Assembly: GCF_007754155.1 (NCBI RefSeq)
Contig: NZ_CP037423.1
Span: 7,808,938-7,872,937 of the forward strand
Reading direction: 5' to 3'
From: Stieleria neptunia
GTDB lineage: Bacteria > Planctomycetota > Planctomycetia > Pirellulales > Pirellulaceae
DNA length: 64,000 nt
Positions 52,445 through 63,500 of the stretch are shown in pieces. Below the pieces are notes generated by a model, which saw only the letters and a program-made list of their open reading frames with translations, ran no database searches and had not been told where the DNA came from. Made by a program: the position numbers and the translations under genes. How positions within the stretch are numbered: the stretch's first letter is position 1; every line of letters starts with the position of its first letter.

Positions 52445-52543
52445 TCCGAACGGCTGGCCGAATGCGATGCTGCGGCGTTGCCGATCTCGTTCGGGCCCGC
52501 AGGGTTGGACGTATCCCAAGCCGACGCGCACTCTCCCTGGGCA

Positions 52544-53662
52544 TCACTCCGACAGTGGCGCGAACTCTAATTCGCCATCGACGTCGGAATTGCCAGCTTT
52601 GGCGTCCGCCGGTTCGCCGGGCAGAGGGTCGTCGAGAGACTTGCCAAACTGAGGTTCAAACCGAGTGTTGACTTCATTCAGGTTCATCAGGTCACTCGGT
52701 CGGAGCGGATCGTCCGTCAATCGCGTCCAGCCCACGCTGCCGGGTGAGATCATCGTCTGGTCGACCATCGCCATCGGTTTGGCCGTCGAATGTTCTGGGT
52801 GTCGACTTGCCCGGTTGCAGCCTGAGCAACGGGAACACGTTTGGCTTGCCCGCCAGAACATGAGTTCGTCCATGCAAGATCGTGCGGCGACGAAGACGCG
52901 GTCACCGGGCTGCAGCTGATAGTTCGTTGCCGTGTTCCCCATCTGAACGATCTCGCGATAGCACACCGGCAGTGTGACGCGGCACTCACCGGGATCCGTC
53001 GGTCGGGCCAGCAGGATCTGACACGGGTTGGCGCTGGACGTCAGCCCACCGGCGCTGACGATCGCATCGAGCACCGTTTCTGATCCTGTCAACGGAAAGG
53101 AGCCGGGCGCGTTGACTTCACCAAAGACATAAAAACGATGAACCGGTTCAAGCAGTCTGACGTTGATGGCGATCGTGTCGCAGTCGTCGGGAAGCGAAGG
53201 TTGAGAGAGTGATTCCTTGACGTCGGGGCTTGTAAACGGTTTACAGGCCGAGATCTGTCGGCGGATCTGGTCGGTGATCTGTCTCTCGATCAACGCCTCG
53301 GCCTGTTCCAGATTCCTGCCGACAACGATGACGCGGCCGTAGGGACCGAGATCGACCGTGCCGTCGGCGAGCACCGATTGATCGGCCGGTAAACGCAGAT
53401 CGCGATCCTGATTGACCGGTTCAATCAACAGTGCATCGCCCGGTTGAAGCGAATGTAGCGGCAACGCGCTCTTGGCGTTCTCTCGCGGGATGCTGTGCGG
53501 GATGCGTGAGGCTTCGAGAACAGTTTTGGCTTCCGTCGTCAACGTCGAGTTGGAAGGATAGAGTGAAAGCCCCAAGGGTGCGCATCCGGCACTTGCGGTC
53601 GTCAACAGAGCTGCCAGTACAAGCAGAACTTGGTAAACAGATCGTTGCATCGCCTCACCCAT
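52544..53662 (-). CDS. Wza-like polysaccharide-export lipoprotein
   Basis: A 372-residue outer-membrane export protein. Signal peptide and lipobox 'LTTASAGC' (residue 25-26), then a Poly_export domain ('LQPGDALLIEPVNQDRDLRL' and 'VDLGPYGRVIVVGRNLEQAE') and an SLBB domain ('FYVFGEVNAPGSFPLTGSET', 'LDAIVSAGGLTSSANPCQIL'). The C-terminus has 'YQLQPGDRVFVAARS' and Cys-rich 'SCMDELMFWRASQTCSRCSG'. Its neighbours are not glycan synthesis genes. Convergent with tadD; no terminator seen in the 99-base gap. Confidence 0.85.
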   Translation of the reverse strand: MGEAMQRSVYQVLLVLAALLTTASAGCAPLGLSLYPSNSTLTTEAKTVLEASRIPHSIPRENAKSALPLHSLQPGDALLIEPVNQDRDLRLPADQSVLADGTVDLGPYGRVIVVGRNLEQAEALIERQITDQIRRQISACKPFTSPDVKESLSQPSLPDDCDTIAINVRLLEPVHRFYVFGEVNAPGSFPLTGSETVLDAIVSAGGLTSSANPCQILLARPTDPGECRVTLPVCYREIVQMGNTATNYQLQPGDRVFVAARSCMDELMFWRASQTCSRCSGCNRASRHPEHSTAKPMAMVDQTMISPGSVGWTRLTDDPLRPSDLMNLNEVNTRFEPQFGKSLDDPLPGEPADAKAGNSDVDGELEFAPLSE

Positions 53663-53786
53663 TGTCGTGGAACACTATCCAGAAAGACAATCGGCACGGT
53701 GAGTCGAGCGCGCGTGCTGAAAACAGATTTGCTATGGCGACACGCGCCATCCGCAGCACCGGAACGTATCGGTGAAAGCGATCCGA

Positions 53787-56700
53787 TTACGAACCTCCGT
53801 CCAATCCATTCAATACGCTTAACGAGGTCCCCGCAAGGACGAGCCGTTGGCCTTCGCGAAGCAGGAACCGAGCGGCTTCCTCACGAAACGTTTCGACGGG
53901 TCGCAAACGCACGATCGGGTTTTGAGTTGTCCCCAGCACCGCGAGGACTACGGTCCGATCGCGAAACAGTTCGGTCACGCTGAAGATGGCCGATGCGGGC
54001 AGCAGAGAACGCAGAGCATACTTCTGTGCCAATTGGCCAAGGTTTGCGGCGATGTCACGATAGTCGCCGGTTGCGATCAGTGCGATCATGTCCAGACGAC
54101 CGCTGCGGAGATAGAGTTTTCCGTCCGCTCGCACCAACGCGTTGTCCGAACCCAGCCAGAATTCGTCGATCACGACTACCCCCTGACCGATCAATCCTTT
54201 CGCTTCTCCCACATCAAAGGTCTGACCCGCGAGTGAGACGGGGCCGAGGAACTGCGATGCCGCGATCAGGCCAGGAATCGCGGCACTACGCGTTCGCCCC
54301 AACTGGAAATCGAATCGACCGGCAAGGTCGTCCACCGAACGAACCGACTTGCCCCCGAGTGACATTTCGCCCGTGATCTCTCCACTTGCGAGCGAACTGG
54401 AGCGCCCGAACGGATGCGTCAATCGAAACACGTCGACTCGCCGCGTTTTCCACCGGCTCGTCATGTCAAAGCCGCCACGACGACCGGACGACAGGTGCAG
54501 TTCGCCGTCAAGCTGTCCGCCACCGACACTTGATCGAACCGACGGGATGCTCACATCCCAACGCCATGATTTCAAGTTGGCGGACGCCGTGAGGGCACCG
54601 CGTGCCACGCCGATCGGCAAGTCGTATGCCACCAACTCGCGTCCATGGAGACTCCCTCGTATTCGAACCGATTCTTGATGCCCGGCAATGGTTACTTTGG
54701 TCGAGACGCGTCCCTGGATTCGCTCGGCCTTGTTACCCAGAAACCACAGTCCGCGATCCATCTGGATTCTCGATGCAACCAAACGAAGGTCGGCACGTGG
54801 GTAAAATGCTTCGTCACGATCAAACAAGTCGACTCGACCATCGAGCCGCAGCGATCCATTCGCATAGTCGCCTAAGAGCGGTTGGACCACAAAAACACCC
54901 TTTTCGAGTCGGCCGTTGAGACTCAGCTTTCGCGAAAGAAGACGCGAGCGATAATGGACGCGTGACAACTCAACGAACACCTTCGCCTGGAGGTTCGATT
55001 GGGCCTTGGGTTGCAAGTCGAAATCGACAACGACGTGGCCGCTCGCGTCACCCGTCAGCCCGACACGACGACCGACCGACAGATCGACCAAAGGGGTGAT
55101 CGAAAGGTGTTCGAAACGAAATGTCGATTGGCCGAGTCGGGACATCACATCAGACCAACGATCGGTCGCCAGCACGTTGGCGACGGTTTGAACCTCGACC
55201 GACCCACCCAACAGATCGCCGCTCGCTTGCAACGCTAGTTCGCCTTGATTGGCGACAAGTTCTGCGACCAGTTCGCCGACCCGTTCCTCGTTGATCCTGA
55301 TCTCTGCGACAGACAGCGTTGCCTTGCCCACGTGCTGATTCGGTTCCAATAGCTTGTCGATCGGAACACGCCAGTCGATGTTTCCCGCGATGGTGGCTGT
55401 AGCGATCGGAGAAACCTTGCCGAAGACTGGAATTCGGACGTTGGGACGGATGTCGGCGAATGACAAGACGGCAACCAAGTCACCTTGGCCCTGACGCGGC
55501 AGTGTGGCGGTTCCCGAAATCTGTCCACCGAAGGCTGTCGCCGATAGCGACTGGAGCGTCAGCGATTCGCTGGTGATCGAATACTTCGATCGTATCTTCA
55601 CCAACGTGAACGAAGGCGGCAATGTCGCTTCATCGCGTCGTGGCAGCACATCGAATTGATTGGGCGTGAATCGGAGGGTGTGTTCCAGAACGCCCAGGTC
55701 GACACCTGCGACTTGCAACGACGGCGATGCGACGGAACCATCGATCTTCCAAGTCGACGCTTCCATTTCAGGGGCGAGGACACCGGCGCCACGGACGCGA
55801 AAGTCGAGTTTTCCATCGACCACCGCTGGGGTTGTCCGTTGGGTGGATCGACTCGAAAGTCGAGCGATCGCGCCGAGCGGTAGATCATCGCCGGCGAGTT
55901 CGAACGAAAACGCTCCTTCACCACCGAGCGGCACGTCACCCCGACCGATCAGTCGAATGTCGGATTGTCCGACGTTCGATGACGAAGCGATCAGATCGAA
56001 TCCACTGAACTTCAGGCGTCCGTCCTCCATCGTGAGGTTGTCGATTTTTACATCGGCAGGCGGCAGACTGGCGAGCTTCAATCCTTGTCCATTGACCTTC
56101 CCTGCAAGTTCGTACGACTCCATCTCGCTGATGCGGTCGATCGGCGCGCGAAAACGAATGTCACCCGACAGCCTTCCTGCGTCCGGCAACAAATCGTTTT
56201 GCGAAGGGAGGAATTTGGCGATCAGGTCACTGATCGGGGAGAGCGCGATGTTGTTGATCTTCAGATCGGCTGTCGCATCTCCGCGCGGGACCAATTGCAG
56301 ACTGCCACCGCCTTGGACCGTTCCGCTCGATTTGCGATCAGGGGCGACGACCGACGACTTCAGCCGTGTGAGCGTTGCCAACCCGTTGCGATAGGAGACC
56401 GAAGTTTCGAAGTCCTTCAGTTCGACATCATCGATCACCAGTCCCGGACTGGTCAGCGTGCCATCAAAACGATAGGCGGCGCCGTCCCTAAGCGACGTCA
56501 GCGGAATCCCCACGTCCAGTTTGACGGTCGCGGTTCCGCGCAGTTGGAGCCCAAGATCAATGCCGATGGATTTGAGCCGTCCGGCGAGTTTGTCGATGTC
56601 GACGTTTTCAAACTCCCATCGGGTCGTCCAATAACGCCCGGTTTTTGCGTCGGCCTTCTGAACGAGCTGGGGAGCCGCCGCCACTGGCGTTTGAGCAGAA

Positions 56701-56792
56701 AGGCTTCTCTGTGACGCCATCACTGCCATCGCAATCACAACCCGACCGACGTACCGGATTGCCGAGGAAAGGGCGGAGTGTAACGGGGTCAT
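53787..56792 (-). CDS. Large AsmA/TamB-like envelope protein
   Basis: A 1001-residue protein from an ATG at 56792. A signal or membrane segment ('YVGRVVIAMAVMASQRSLSA') precedes a long beta-rich chain with repetitive 'GLQLRGTATVKLDVGIPL', 'GTLTSPGLVIDDVELKDFET', 'LQSLSATAFGGQISGTATL', 'VDKLLEPNQHVGKATLSVAE' (approximate), 'VGLTGDASGHVVVDFDLQPK' and 'VRADGKLYLRSGRLDMIALI'. The C-terminal stretch 'RDRTVVLAVLGTTQNPIVRL' is the AsmA/DUF3971-like end. Such bridge proteins help move phospholipids or assemble the outer membrane. A longer start at 56885 adds an unlikely leader. Confidence 0.75.
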   Translation of the reverse strand: MTPLHSALSSAIRYVGRVVIAMAVMASQRSLSAQTPVAAAPQLVQKADAKTGRYWTTRWEFENVDIDKLAGRLKSIGIDLGLQLRGTATVKLDVGIPLTSLRDGAAYRFDGTLTSPGLVIDDVELKDFETSVSYRNGLATLTRLKSSVVAPDRKSSGTVQGGGSLQLVPRGDATADLKINNIALSPISDLIAKFLPSQNDLLPDAGRLSGDIRFRAPIDRISEMESYELAGKVNGQGLKLASLPPADVKIDNLTMEDGRLKFSGFDLIASSSNVGQSDIRLIGRGDVPLGGEGAFSFELAGDDLPLGAIARLSSRSTQRTTPAVVDGKLDFRVRGAGVLAPEMEASTWKIDGSVASPSLQVAGVDLGVLEHTLRFTPNQFDVLPRRDEATLPPSFTLVKIRSKYSITSESLTLQSLSATAFGGQISGTATLPRQGQGDLVAVLSFADIRPNVRIPVFGKVSPIATATIAGNIDWRVPIDKLLEPNQHVGKATLSVAEIRINEERVGELVAELVANQGELALQASGDLLGGSVEVQTVANVLATDRWSDVMSRLGQSTFRFEHLSITPLVDLSVGRRVGLTGDASGHVVVDFDLQPKAQSNLQAKVFVELSRVHYRSRLLSRKLSLNGRLEKGVFVVQPLLGDYANGSLRLDGRVDLFDRDEAFYPRADLRLVASRIQMDRGLWFLGNKAERIQGRVSTKVTIAGHQESVRIRGSLHGRELVAYDLPIGVARGALTASANLKSWRWDVSIPSVRSSVGGGQLDGELHLSSGRRGGFDMTSRWKTRRVDVFRLTHPFGRSSSLASGEITGEMSLGGKSVRSVDDLAGRFDFQLGRTRSAAIPGLIAASQFLGPVSLAGQTFDVGEAKGLIGQGVVVIDEFWLGSDNALVRADGKLYLRSGRLDMIALIATGDYRDIAANLGQLAQKYALRSLLPASAIFSVTELFRDRTVVLAVLGTTQNPIVRLRPVETFREEAARFLLREGQRLVLAGTSLSVLNGLDGGS

Positions 56793-56985
56793 GTTTACGA
56801 GGTGTTCGCGAACGAAACTCCAGTCGTGCACGACCGAATTTCGGTAGTCAATGGTGAAGCGTTCTCCGGTTCCCACCGACATCAAACTCCCATTTCACTG
56901 CCGGTCGAATCCCGCGATTCCAAGCCGGAAAACCCGCAGGTTGGAGTCTGGTAGGGAAAATACCGTGTGAAGTCTAGGCCATCGA

Positions 56986-57076
56986 TTGCCGCGAAACGCG
57001 ACAAAGACCAACGATCTGGTCGATTGAGTGTGACGTGGTCAGCGGATCGTTGTAAAACGTCCTTATTGGTGCTTTG
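56986..57076. repeat. Dispersed intergenic element, copy 2
   Basis: GCGAAACGCGACAAA at 56989-57003, followed by GATCTG, GTGGTC, GCGGAT and AACGTCCTT, in the order and spacing of 42996-43076. Confidence 0.6.
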
Positions 57077-57106
57077 TCAACGCTAGGTTTTGGGGTCGGC
57101 AACATA

Positions 57107-57172
57107 GTGGCGTAAGCTTCCAGCTTGCGTTTCACGAGTGAAACGAGACGGCAAGCTGGAAGCTTACCCCAC
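57107..57172. repeat. REP-like palindrome, diverged copy C
   Basis: Arms 57107-57128 and 57151-57172 pair nearly fully, and are similar to copies A and B at the flank 'AGCTTCCAGC'. The loop contains an internal hairpin GTTTCAC/GTGAAAC (57129-57144). Confidence 0.8.
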
Positions 57173-57228
57173 TTATAATTCTTGACGAAGCAACGACAAT
57201 CCATTTTCCGTTTACCCCCTTGGGCAGG

Positions 57229-58977
57229 ATGTATCTGAACCTCTTCACCCTCGATTCGATCAACGAGATCTTATGGGGTCCTTGGACTCCGTATGCGCTG
57301 CTCGCCGCGGGGGTGCTGTTCACGGTGTGGACCCGCTTCATTCAGTGGACCGCGGTGACGCATGGTGTCGATGTGATTCGCGGTCGCTATGACGATCCGG
57401 ATGACCCGGGTGCGATCAGTCACTTCCAAGCGCTCTCCGCTGCGCTGTCGGCAACTGTCGGCTTGGGAAACATCGGAGGCGTCGCGCTTGCGGTTGGTGC
57501 GGGCGGCCCCGGCGCGCTCTTTTGGATGTGGGTCGTCGGTGTTCTGGGCATGGCGTTGAAATCAGTCGAAATCACGCTCGCGATGCTGTACCGAAAGACG
57601 GAGGATCCGGAAAATCCATCCGGCGGCGCGATGTGGGTCGTCGAGCAAGTGCTCGGCAGCAAGGGAGGCATTTGGCGGGTCATCGGCCGAGCCTGCGGCG
57701 TGTTCTTTTGCATCACGCTTGTCATCGCGACGTTCACCAATGGGAATATGTTCCAGGCGTGGAGTGTCGCCGAATTGAGTGAGCGTTATTTCGGCGTCCC
57801 CAAGCTGTTCACCGGCATCGCCATGGCGCTGATCGTCGGCCTGGTCATCGTCGGCGGCATCAAACGGATCGGCAGCGTTGCCGCGACACTTGTCCCGATG
57901 ATGTGCCTGCTGTACTTGGTCTCCGCGTTCGTCGTCTTGGCGATTCATGTCACTGAGATCCCGTCACTTCTGATGACCGTCGTACGATGCGCGTTCCAAC
58001 CCACCGAGGCGGTCGGCGCGTTTGTTGGAGGCACCGCCGGTTGGGGATTCATTCAAGGGATGAAGCGGGCGTTCTTCTCCAACGAGGCGGGACTGGGATC
58101 CGCGCCGATCGCCCACGCAGCGGCAAAGACCAGCGAAGCGGCGCGCGAAGGAATCGTCGGCGGGCTCGGACCGTTCATCGATACCCTTTGCATTTGCACG
58201 CTGACAGGTTTGGTGATCCTTTGCACGAGCACGTGGAATCGGGAGCCGATCGGGGAGTGTACGAGACGGCTGGAAATCCAAAAGCAGGTCCAACCCGGGG
58301 AAGACGGGGACATCACCTTTTCCGTTGTCTCGGCCGCGGAACCGGCGGATCTTCCGACGGACGAATCAGGTGCGTGGGCTGTCGGCGACCGCTTCTTCAT
58401 CGTCGGCGATGCGGGCGACGCAATCCATCGCAAAACCGGAAGCTCTCGCGTCAAACTCTTTGGCGAAATCACCGAGGACCAAGAACCCTCCATCCGATGG
58501 GAGCCGCTTTCGGTCATTCCGCGCGATTGGGACGGTGTGGTCGGGGAGATCACGATCGGGTCAGCCGCCGTTTATCGCGACCACGCCGGTGCCGAACTCA
58601 CGGCGTTTGCGTTCGACCGCGAATTCCCGGGGCTGGGGCGTTGGTTGGTGACGTTCGCAGCGTGGCTGTTCGCGATTTCTTCGATGATCTCTTGGAGCTA
58701 CTACGGCGAGCAAGGGATGATCTACTTGCTGGGCCAGAAAAGTGTGCTGCCGTTCAAGTGCGTTTTCTTGGCGGGTGCGATCTACGCCGCAAATTGGATC
58801 GAGAACGCCGACGAAATGGTGAAGTTCATGGACCTGGGGACGGGCGCCATGCTCTGGGCCAACATCCCGATCGTGCTGGTCCTGGGGCACCTGGCCGTCC
58901 GATCGCTCGCAGACTATCGAAAGAAGCTCGCCGAGGGTCGCTTCAAACGTCACGATGGCGGCCAATCGTTGCGGTGA
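57229..58977 (+). CDS. AGCS family sodium/alanine symporter
   Basis: A 582-residue inner-membrane symporter for alanine or glycine with Na+. Family signatures are 'FQALSAALSATVGLGNIGG' (near 67), 'GPGALFWMWVVGVLGMALKS', 'GMKRAFFSNEAGLGSAPIAH' and 'WSYYGEQGMIYLLGQK'. About eleven hydrophobic segments are seen. A soluble insert of about 110-120 residues (roughly 345-465, rich in Asp/Glu/Arg) interrupts the helices before 'LGRWLVTFAAWLFAIS'; usual members of about 450 residues lack it. The ATG at 57229 is preferred to a TTG at 57220. Confidence 0.93.
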   Translation: MYLNLFTLDSINEILWGPWTPYALLAAGVLFTVWTRFIQWTAVTHGVDVIRGRYDDPDDPGAISHFQALSAALSATVGLGNIGGVALAVGAGGPGALFWMWVVGVLGMALKSVEITLAMLYRKTEDPENPSGGAMWVVEQVLGSKGGIWRVIGRACGVFFCITLVIATFTNGNMFQAWSVAELSERYFGVPKLFTGIAMALIVGLVIVGGIKRIGSVAATLVPMMCLLYLVSAFVVLAIHVTEIPSLLMTVVRCAFQPTEAVGAFVGGTAGWGFIQGMKRAFFSNEAGLGSAPIAHAAAKTSEAAREGIVGGLGPFIDTLCICTLTGLVILCTSTWNREPIGECTRRLEIQKQVQPGEDGDITFSVVSAAEPADLPTDESGAWAVGDRFFIVGDAGDAIHRKTGSSRVKLFGEITEDQEPSIRWEPLSVIPRDWDGVVGEITIGSAAVYRDHAGAELTAFAFDREFPGLGRWLVTFAAWLFAISSMISWSYYGEQGMIYLLGQKSVLPFKCVFLAGAIYAANWIENADEMVKFMDLGTGAMLWANIPIVLVLGHLAVRSLADYRKKLAEGRFKRHDGGQSLR

Positions 58978-59136
58978 CCGGGGTTCACTGGTCAATCGCA
59001 AGAATGAAGGAAAGGCATTTATAGGGATTGGGGGTTCATCCGGGGCGATTGGTGTTGGCGTTTGCGGAAAGCAGCACGATGAATCGAATGATGGTTGGCA
59101 TGGTGAGAGCGAGTTCGTGTGGGCGATGCTTTTGCG
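58978..59136. other. Convergent intergenic gap, no feature seen
   Basis: About 160 bases between the symporter and the DUF1501 gene; no hairpin with T-run recognised. Confidence 0.4.
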
Positions 59137-60417
59137 CTATGCAAAAAGAGCTTTGACAGGTTTGCCGCGATCGGTAATCGGCACCGGTCGCGCTCCGTCG
59201 AACAGTTCCAGAGCCGGGTCGATGCCGAGCGCCGCATGAATGGTGGCGTGGAAGTCGGGAACGGATACGGGGTTTTCGACGACCTTTTTGCTCAGCTCGT
59301 CGGTCACCCCATAGGCGCCTTGGTGATTCAGCCCGCCGCCGGCGAGGAGCAGGCTGAAGCAACTGCCCTGGTGGCCGCGGCCGCCTCGACCGTCGTAGCT
59401 GGCCGGACGTCCGAATTCCGTACCGAGCGCGACGAGCGTCTTGTCGAGCAATCCCTGTTGCTCCAGGTCGGTCAGCAGTGCCGACAGGGCGACGTCGAGT
59501 TCCTGAATCAGCAGATGCTGGTTTCGCTGACCTTCGTTGTGCGTGTCCCACCCCGTGCCGTTGATGAAATTGAGATTGTGCGAGACTTCGATGAACCGCA
59601 CGCCGGCTTGAACAAGACGCCGAGCCAGCAGGCATCGTTGGCCAAATTCGCCACCATAGGCGTTGCGGAGATCGGCGAGTTCGTCCTGCAGTCGGAAGTT
59701 CCGCATGAATTCGGGACCCGCCAGTCGCATCGCTTCGGCTTGAGCAGCCTTGTACTGCTCGATGACGGAGCCTCGGGGGACGTTTCCCGTCAGCGGTTCC
59801 AGCAGTTCATGGCGGCGTTGGATCCGTGCCGGCGTGACATCATCCGGGTGCGTGAATCCGGCCGGACCACTTTCGGTATCGACCAGATAAACGTATCCGC
59901 CCTTGGCGCCGAGAAATCCCGGGCCGCGACTGACGTTGGGATAACCGATCAGCATATAAGCGGGCACATCGGGATTCGCGGCACCTCGAACGTGCCCGAT
60001 GATCGAACCGATCGACGGGTACGTCGTGCTGCCGCTGATCTGGCGCCCGGTGTGGACAAAGTTGGTGCCGAAGGCGTGTTCGTCGATCAGGTGATGATTG
60101 ATCGTCCGCATCGCGGTCAGCCGGTCGGCGAGCTTTGCAGTGCGATGCAGGTGCTCGCAGAATTTTACGCCGGGGACGATCGTATCAACGGTCTCGTATT
60201 CCGATCCGGCGACTTTGGGAGACGCTTTGGAATTGCCTCGTCGCTTGGGATCGAACGTGTCGATCTGTGACATCCCTCCGCCCAGCCAGAGGAACACAAC
60301 GTGTTCCGCCCTGCCTTTGGGAATGTGAACCGGCGCCGGTGCGGCCTGCAGCCCAATTCCGGCAACGGCGGATCCGGCGATTGTCGCGGATTGTTGAAGA
60401 AAGTGTCGTCGATTCAT
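59137..60417 (-). CDS. DUF1501 family protein with Tat-like signal
   Basis: A 426-residue protein from the ATG at 60417. The N-terminus '[20 protein letters not shown]' has the RRHF twin-arginine pattern. The rest matches DUF1501 (sulfatase-fold-related): '[20 protein letters not shown]', '[20 protein letters not shown]', '[11 protein letters not shown]', '[20 protein letters not shown]' and '[18 protein letters not shown]'. Members occur downstream of DUF1549/1553 proteins in planctomycetes. It starts about 105 bases after the end of that gene here, on the same strand, and probably shares its transcript. The reaction is not known. Confidence 0.92.
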   Translation of the reverse strand: MNRRHFLQQSATIAGSAVAGIGLQAAPAPVHIPKGRAEHVVFLWLGGGMSQIDTFDPKRRGNSKASPKVAGSEYETVDTIVPGVKFCEHLHRTAKLADRLTAMRTINHHLIDEHAFGTNFVHTGRQISGSTTYPSIGSIIGHVRGAANPDVPAYMLIGYPNVSRGPGFLGAKGGYVYLVDTESGPAGFTHPDDVTPARIQRRHELLEPLTGNVPRGSVIEQYKAAQAEAMRLAGPEFMRNFRLQDELADLRNAYGGEFGQRCLLARRLVQAGVRFIEVSHNLNFINGTGWDTHNEGQRNQHLLIQELDVALSALLTDLEQQGLLDKTLVALGTEFGRPASYDGRGGRGHQGSCFSLLLAGGGLNHQGAYGVTDELSKKVVENPVSVPDFHATIHAALGIDPALELFDGARPVPITDRGKPVKALFA

Positions 60418-60521
60418 GAGGGGTTTCGTCGGAGAGGAATGTGCAACGGCGTTCCCAGGTTGTCGGTGCAGGATGTCGGCGGAGACGACTGGCGGCCATG
60501 GGAGGCGATCGTCCTGGCGTT

Positions 60522-63500
60522 TTACGGGGAATAGATCCATTCGGGCGCATTGAGTATCGCCCACAGCGCGTCTTCCATGCGGAGACGCCAGTCGTTGGTC
60601 AAGGCGTAGGTTGCGGGTTCGCCACGACGGGCGGCGGCTTCTTTCTGCACGGCCAGCGTGTTGGCAGGGCCGTCGACGTGGTTGGACCAACTCACATAGC
60701 GAACCCGTTCGCGTTTGACGGGCGTCGGTGTGACTCGTTCCGCTTCGGGGATGATTCGAGTGTCATATCCCTCGGACAGGAATCGGACATAACGGTTCCG
60801 CTCGGCTGCCGTCGGCCGCCGTGTCAACAAACGCAGGAACAGGCGGTCGACAAGCTGCTCGACCGGTTGGTCTTCCAGCACCAGTTGCGTGATCCCGTGA
60901 CGGTCGCTCAGTCGCGTCAGCCAGACACTCATCACACCGTTGCCGAAAATGGCCGGCTGCAAAATGTTGGGTTCCGTATCACGCTCGCTGCGCGGATCCT
61001 GTCGGGCGCCGCGCCAGCCAAAGGCTTTCAGGACGCTGGCCACGGCGGTGACGCGGGGCAGTCCCAAACTGGGGCGATCGCGTTCGTTGGACGTGGACGC
61101 CAGCATCCAAGATCGGCGGGGCTTGCCCAGTGTGAGTGCGTTTTTGATCTCCCGCACGCTGTCGATATCCAGACTGACTTCTTCCAGATCGAAGGGGGTG
61201 CCTGTCGCGTGAAAGACCGAGTCGACGATCTGTTCGGCCGTCAGACGACGCGGGGCCGGCGAGATGTACAGCGGACTGGTTTCCCTGAGCAGCGGATCGG
61301 TGGCCCGTTGGTAGGCATGGGAGTTCAGAATGAGCCGGCTGATCGCCTTGACGTCATACCCCGATTCGACGAACCGACGCCCCAGCCAGCGCAACAGGTC
61401 TGGATGTGATGGTTCGCCCTTTTCCCAATCCGACACATTTGCCACGAGCCCCCGTCCCATCAGACGCTGCCAAATGCGGTTGACCATCACCTGAGCAAAC
61501 CGCTCGTTCTGCGGCGCCGTGATCAGGGCCGCGAGCCGATCGCGTGAGTCGTCTGGATTTTCGGCCAGAACGTCGGCAACCGATTCGTCACAGTAACGCT
61601 CGAATGGCCAAGCCGGATTGATTTTGGCGCCGGGTTTGAGCGTCACTTCAATCAGCGGTTTGCGGCCGCGTTGATGCAGTTGATCCTGAGGGACGCTGCT
61701 GGTTTTGGGCAGCTGGATCGTGTCCTTTTTAAGCAACGCCGCAAGCTGCATCAGGTCTTTCTGCCGCGAGAGGTGCCCGGGAGCATCATGGCAACGGGCA
61801 CATTTCATGTCGACGCCGAGGAACGCCGAGCTGACAATCATTCCCTTGGCCGCCATCGGCAGATCGTTCTGCGACGCCGTGCCGAAGCCCGCCGGTCCAC
61901 CAAACCGTTCGCTGCCTTCCATCCGAATCAATTCGGTGACGAACAGATCGGCGGGTTTGTTGTCAACCAGTGATTCGTACAACCACCAGCGAAACGGGCC
62001 GGTGTTGTTAAGCGTCGGGTTGATGATATTCGGGTTTTCGGCCAGCACGTCGAGCCAATAGCCCATCCAATGATCGGCCCATCGCTTGTCGTCGAGCAGC
62101 CGATCGATGACACGAGCGCGACGGTCCGCACTGGCAAGATCGCTTTCCGAGGACATCGAACCCTGGACACGGACGACGTCGGATGGCCGCCGTACGTCGT
62201 CATTCAGGAAGGCATTGATTTCAGCTTCGCTGGGGGGCACGCCCACGGTGTCGAGCGTGACCCGGCGAAGAAAGGTAAGGTCGTCGGCTGGCGGAGTCGG
62301 TTCGAAATCGACCACATCGAACTGGGGCCACGCGGCGCCGTCGTTGATCCACCGTGTCAACCGATCAATCTGGTCATCAGACAACGGATCGCCCGTCGGC
62401 GGCATGACGATGCCTTCGTCTTGTGACGTGATGCGATCGAGCAGCGCACTGGCGTCGGCTTTGCCGGGAACGATGGCAGGTCCGTCAGACTCGCCGCCGA
62501 CCAGCACGGACGCGTGATCATCGAGGCGCAGATCGCCCTGAGCCTTCTGCCCTTGATGACAATCGTAGCAGCGCTCCTCCAGCAGCGGGCGGATGTCTTT
62601 GAAGTAGTCCACTTCGGACCGTTTGCTCTGGTTTGCCTCGCGGGCAACCGAGGCGATCCGAGAGGCGATGAAATGGTCGATTTCATTGTTCGCCGAAAAG
62701 CCGTCGGGCAGTTCCGGGACGACGACCGGTTCGGTGGCGGCCAGCCAATCGGATGCGGCCATGCGACGCCGGTTCCAGTAATCGCTGTGACCTGCGCGGC
62801 ATTTCTCTCGGGCAGTTGCGTTGACTTGGTCGAGCCACGCCTGTCGATCGGCGGCAAACGCGTTCCAGCCGGCATCGTTGTAAGCCACCTGACGTTTTCC
62901 AGGCGAAAGCAGCGACCACGATTCGCTGCCTTGCAGTGAGATCGCGGCGACGGTTTCACCGAGTTCCGGCCTTTGTTTTGAATTGCCTTTGATGTTGCCG
63001 AGCATGGATTCGAGAATCACGAAGTGCTCGCCGCCGGCAGATTCAAACTCGCACCAGGCGTCGCGGTTTCCGGGCGGCGCGAAGCGGAAATCCGGACCGA
63101 GATCGAGGTAATCGTCCTGTGCAGCCAGCGGCGTATGGCCACCGGAGTCGAGTGTTCGCGGTCCGTTCTCAAGTATCTCTTTTCCGTCGATGAACAACCG
63201 TGATAATCCCCGTCCACGCAGCAGCAGACGATGTTTGCCTTGGGGCAATTTCACGACGGCCGACGCCCGGACGTGCGACGGATTGTGACGGTCGGCCCGG
63301 ACGCCGGTGGAGATGTACTTGTGCGGGACTGCGAACAAGCCGAACACGTCTTCCAGGTACGTTTCGGTGACCCGCGGCTCTTCGGGCCAGCCACTCGATT
63401 CGGGGACACCTTGTTCGCTGATCTGCACGAGCACTTTTCCGGCAGGAATCATCTCGCGTGTGACAGCCGGCGGCGGCGGCACATACCGGTATCGCTGAGC

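Larger units (their letters stand above)
56886..57228. other. Intergenic region with two repeats
   Basis: No gene is visible. It holds copy 2 of the dispersed element and the C copy of the palindrome, and the end serves as leader to the symporter gene (weak ribosome site GGGCAGG before the ATG). Confidence 0.5.

Noticed and set aside
57987..59024. 345-codon frame inside the symporter gene
   Set aside because: Arg-rich shadow; the symporter frame is certain.
59119..60270. 383-codon + strand frame opposite the DUF1501 gene
   Set aside because: Antisense shadow of a well-matched family.
60441..61409. 322-codon + strand frame opposite the DUF1553 gene
   Set aside because: The minus frame carries DUF1549/1553 motifs; this one is an antisense shadow.
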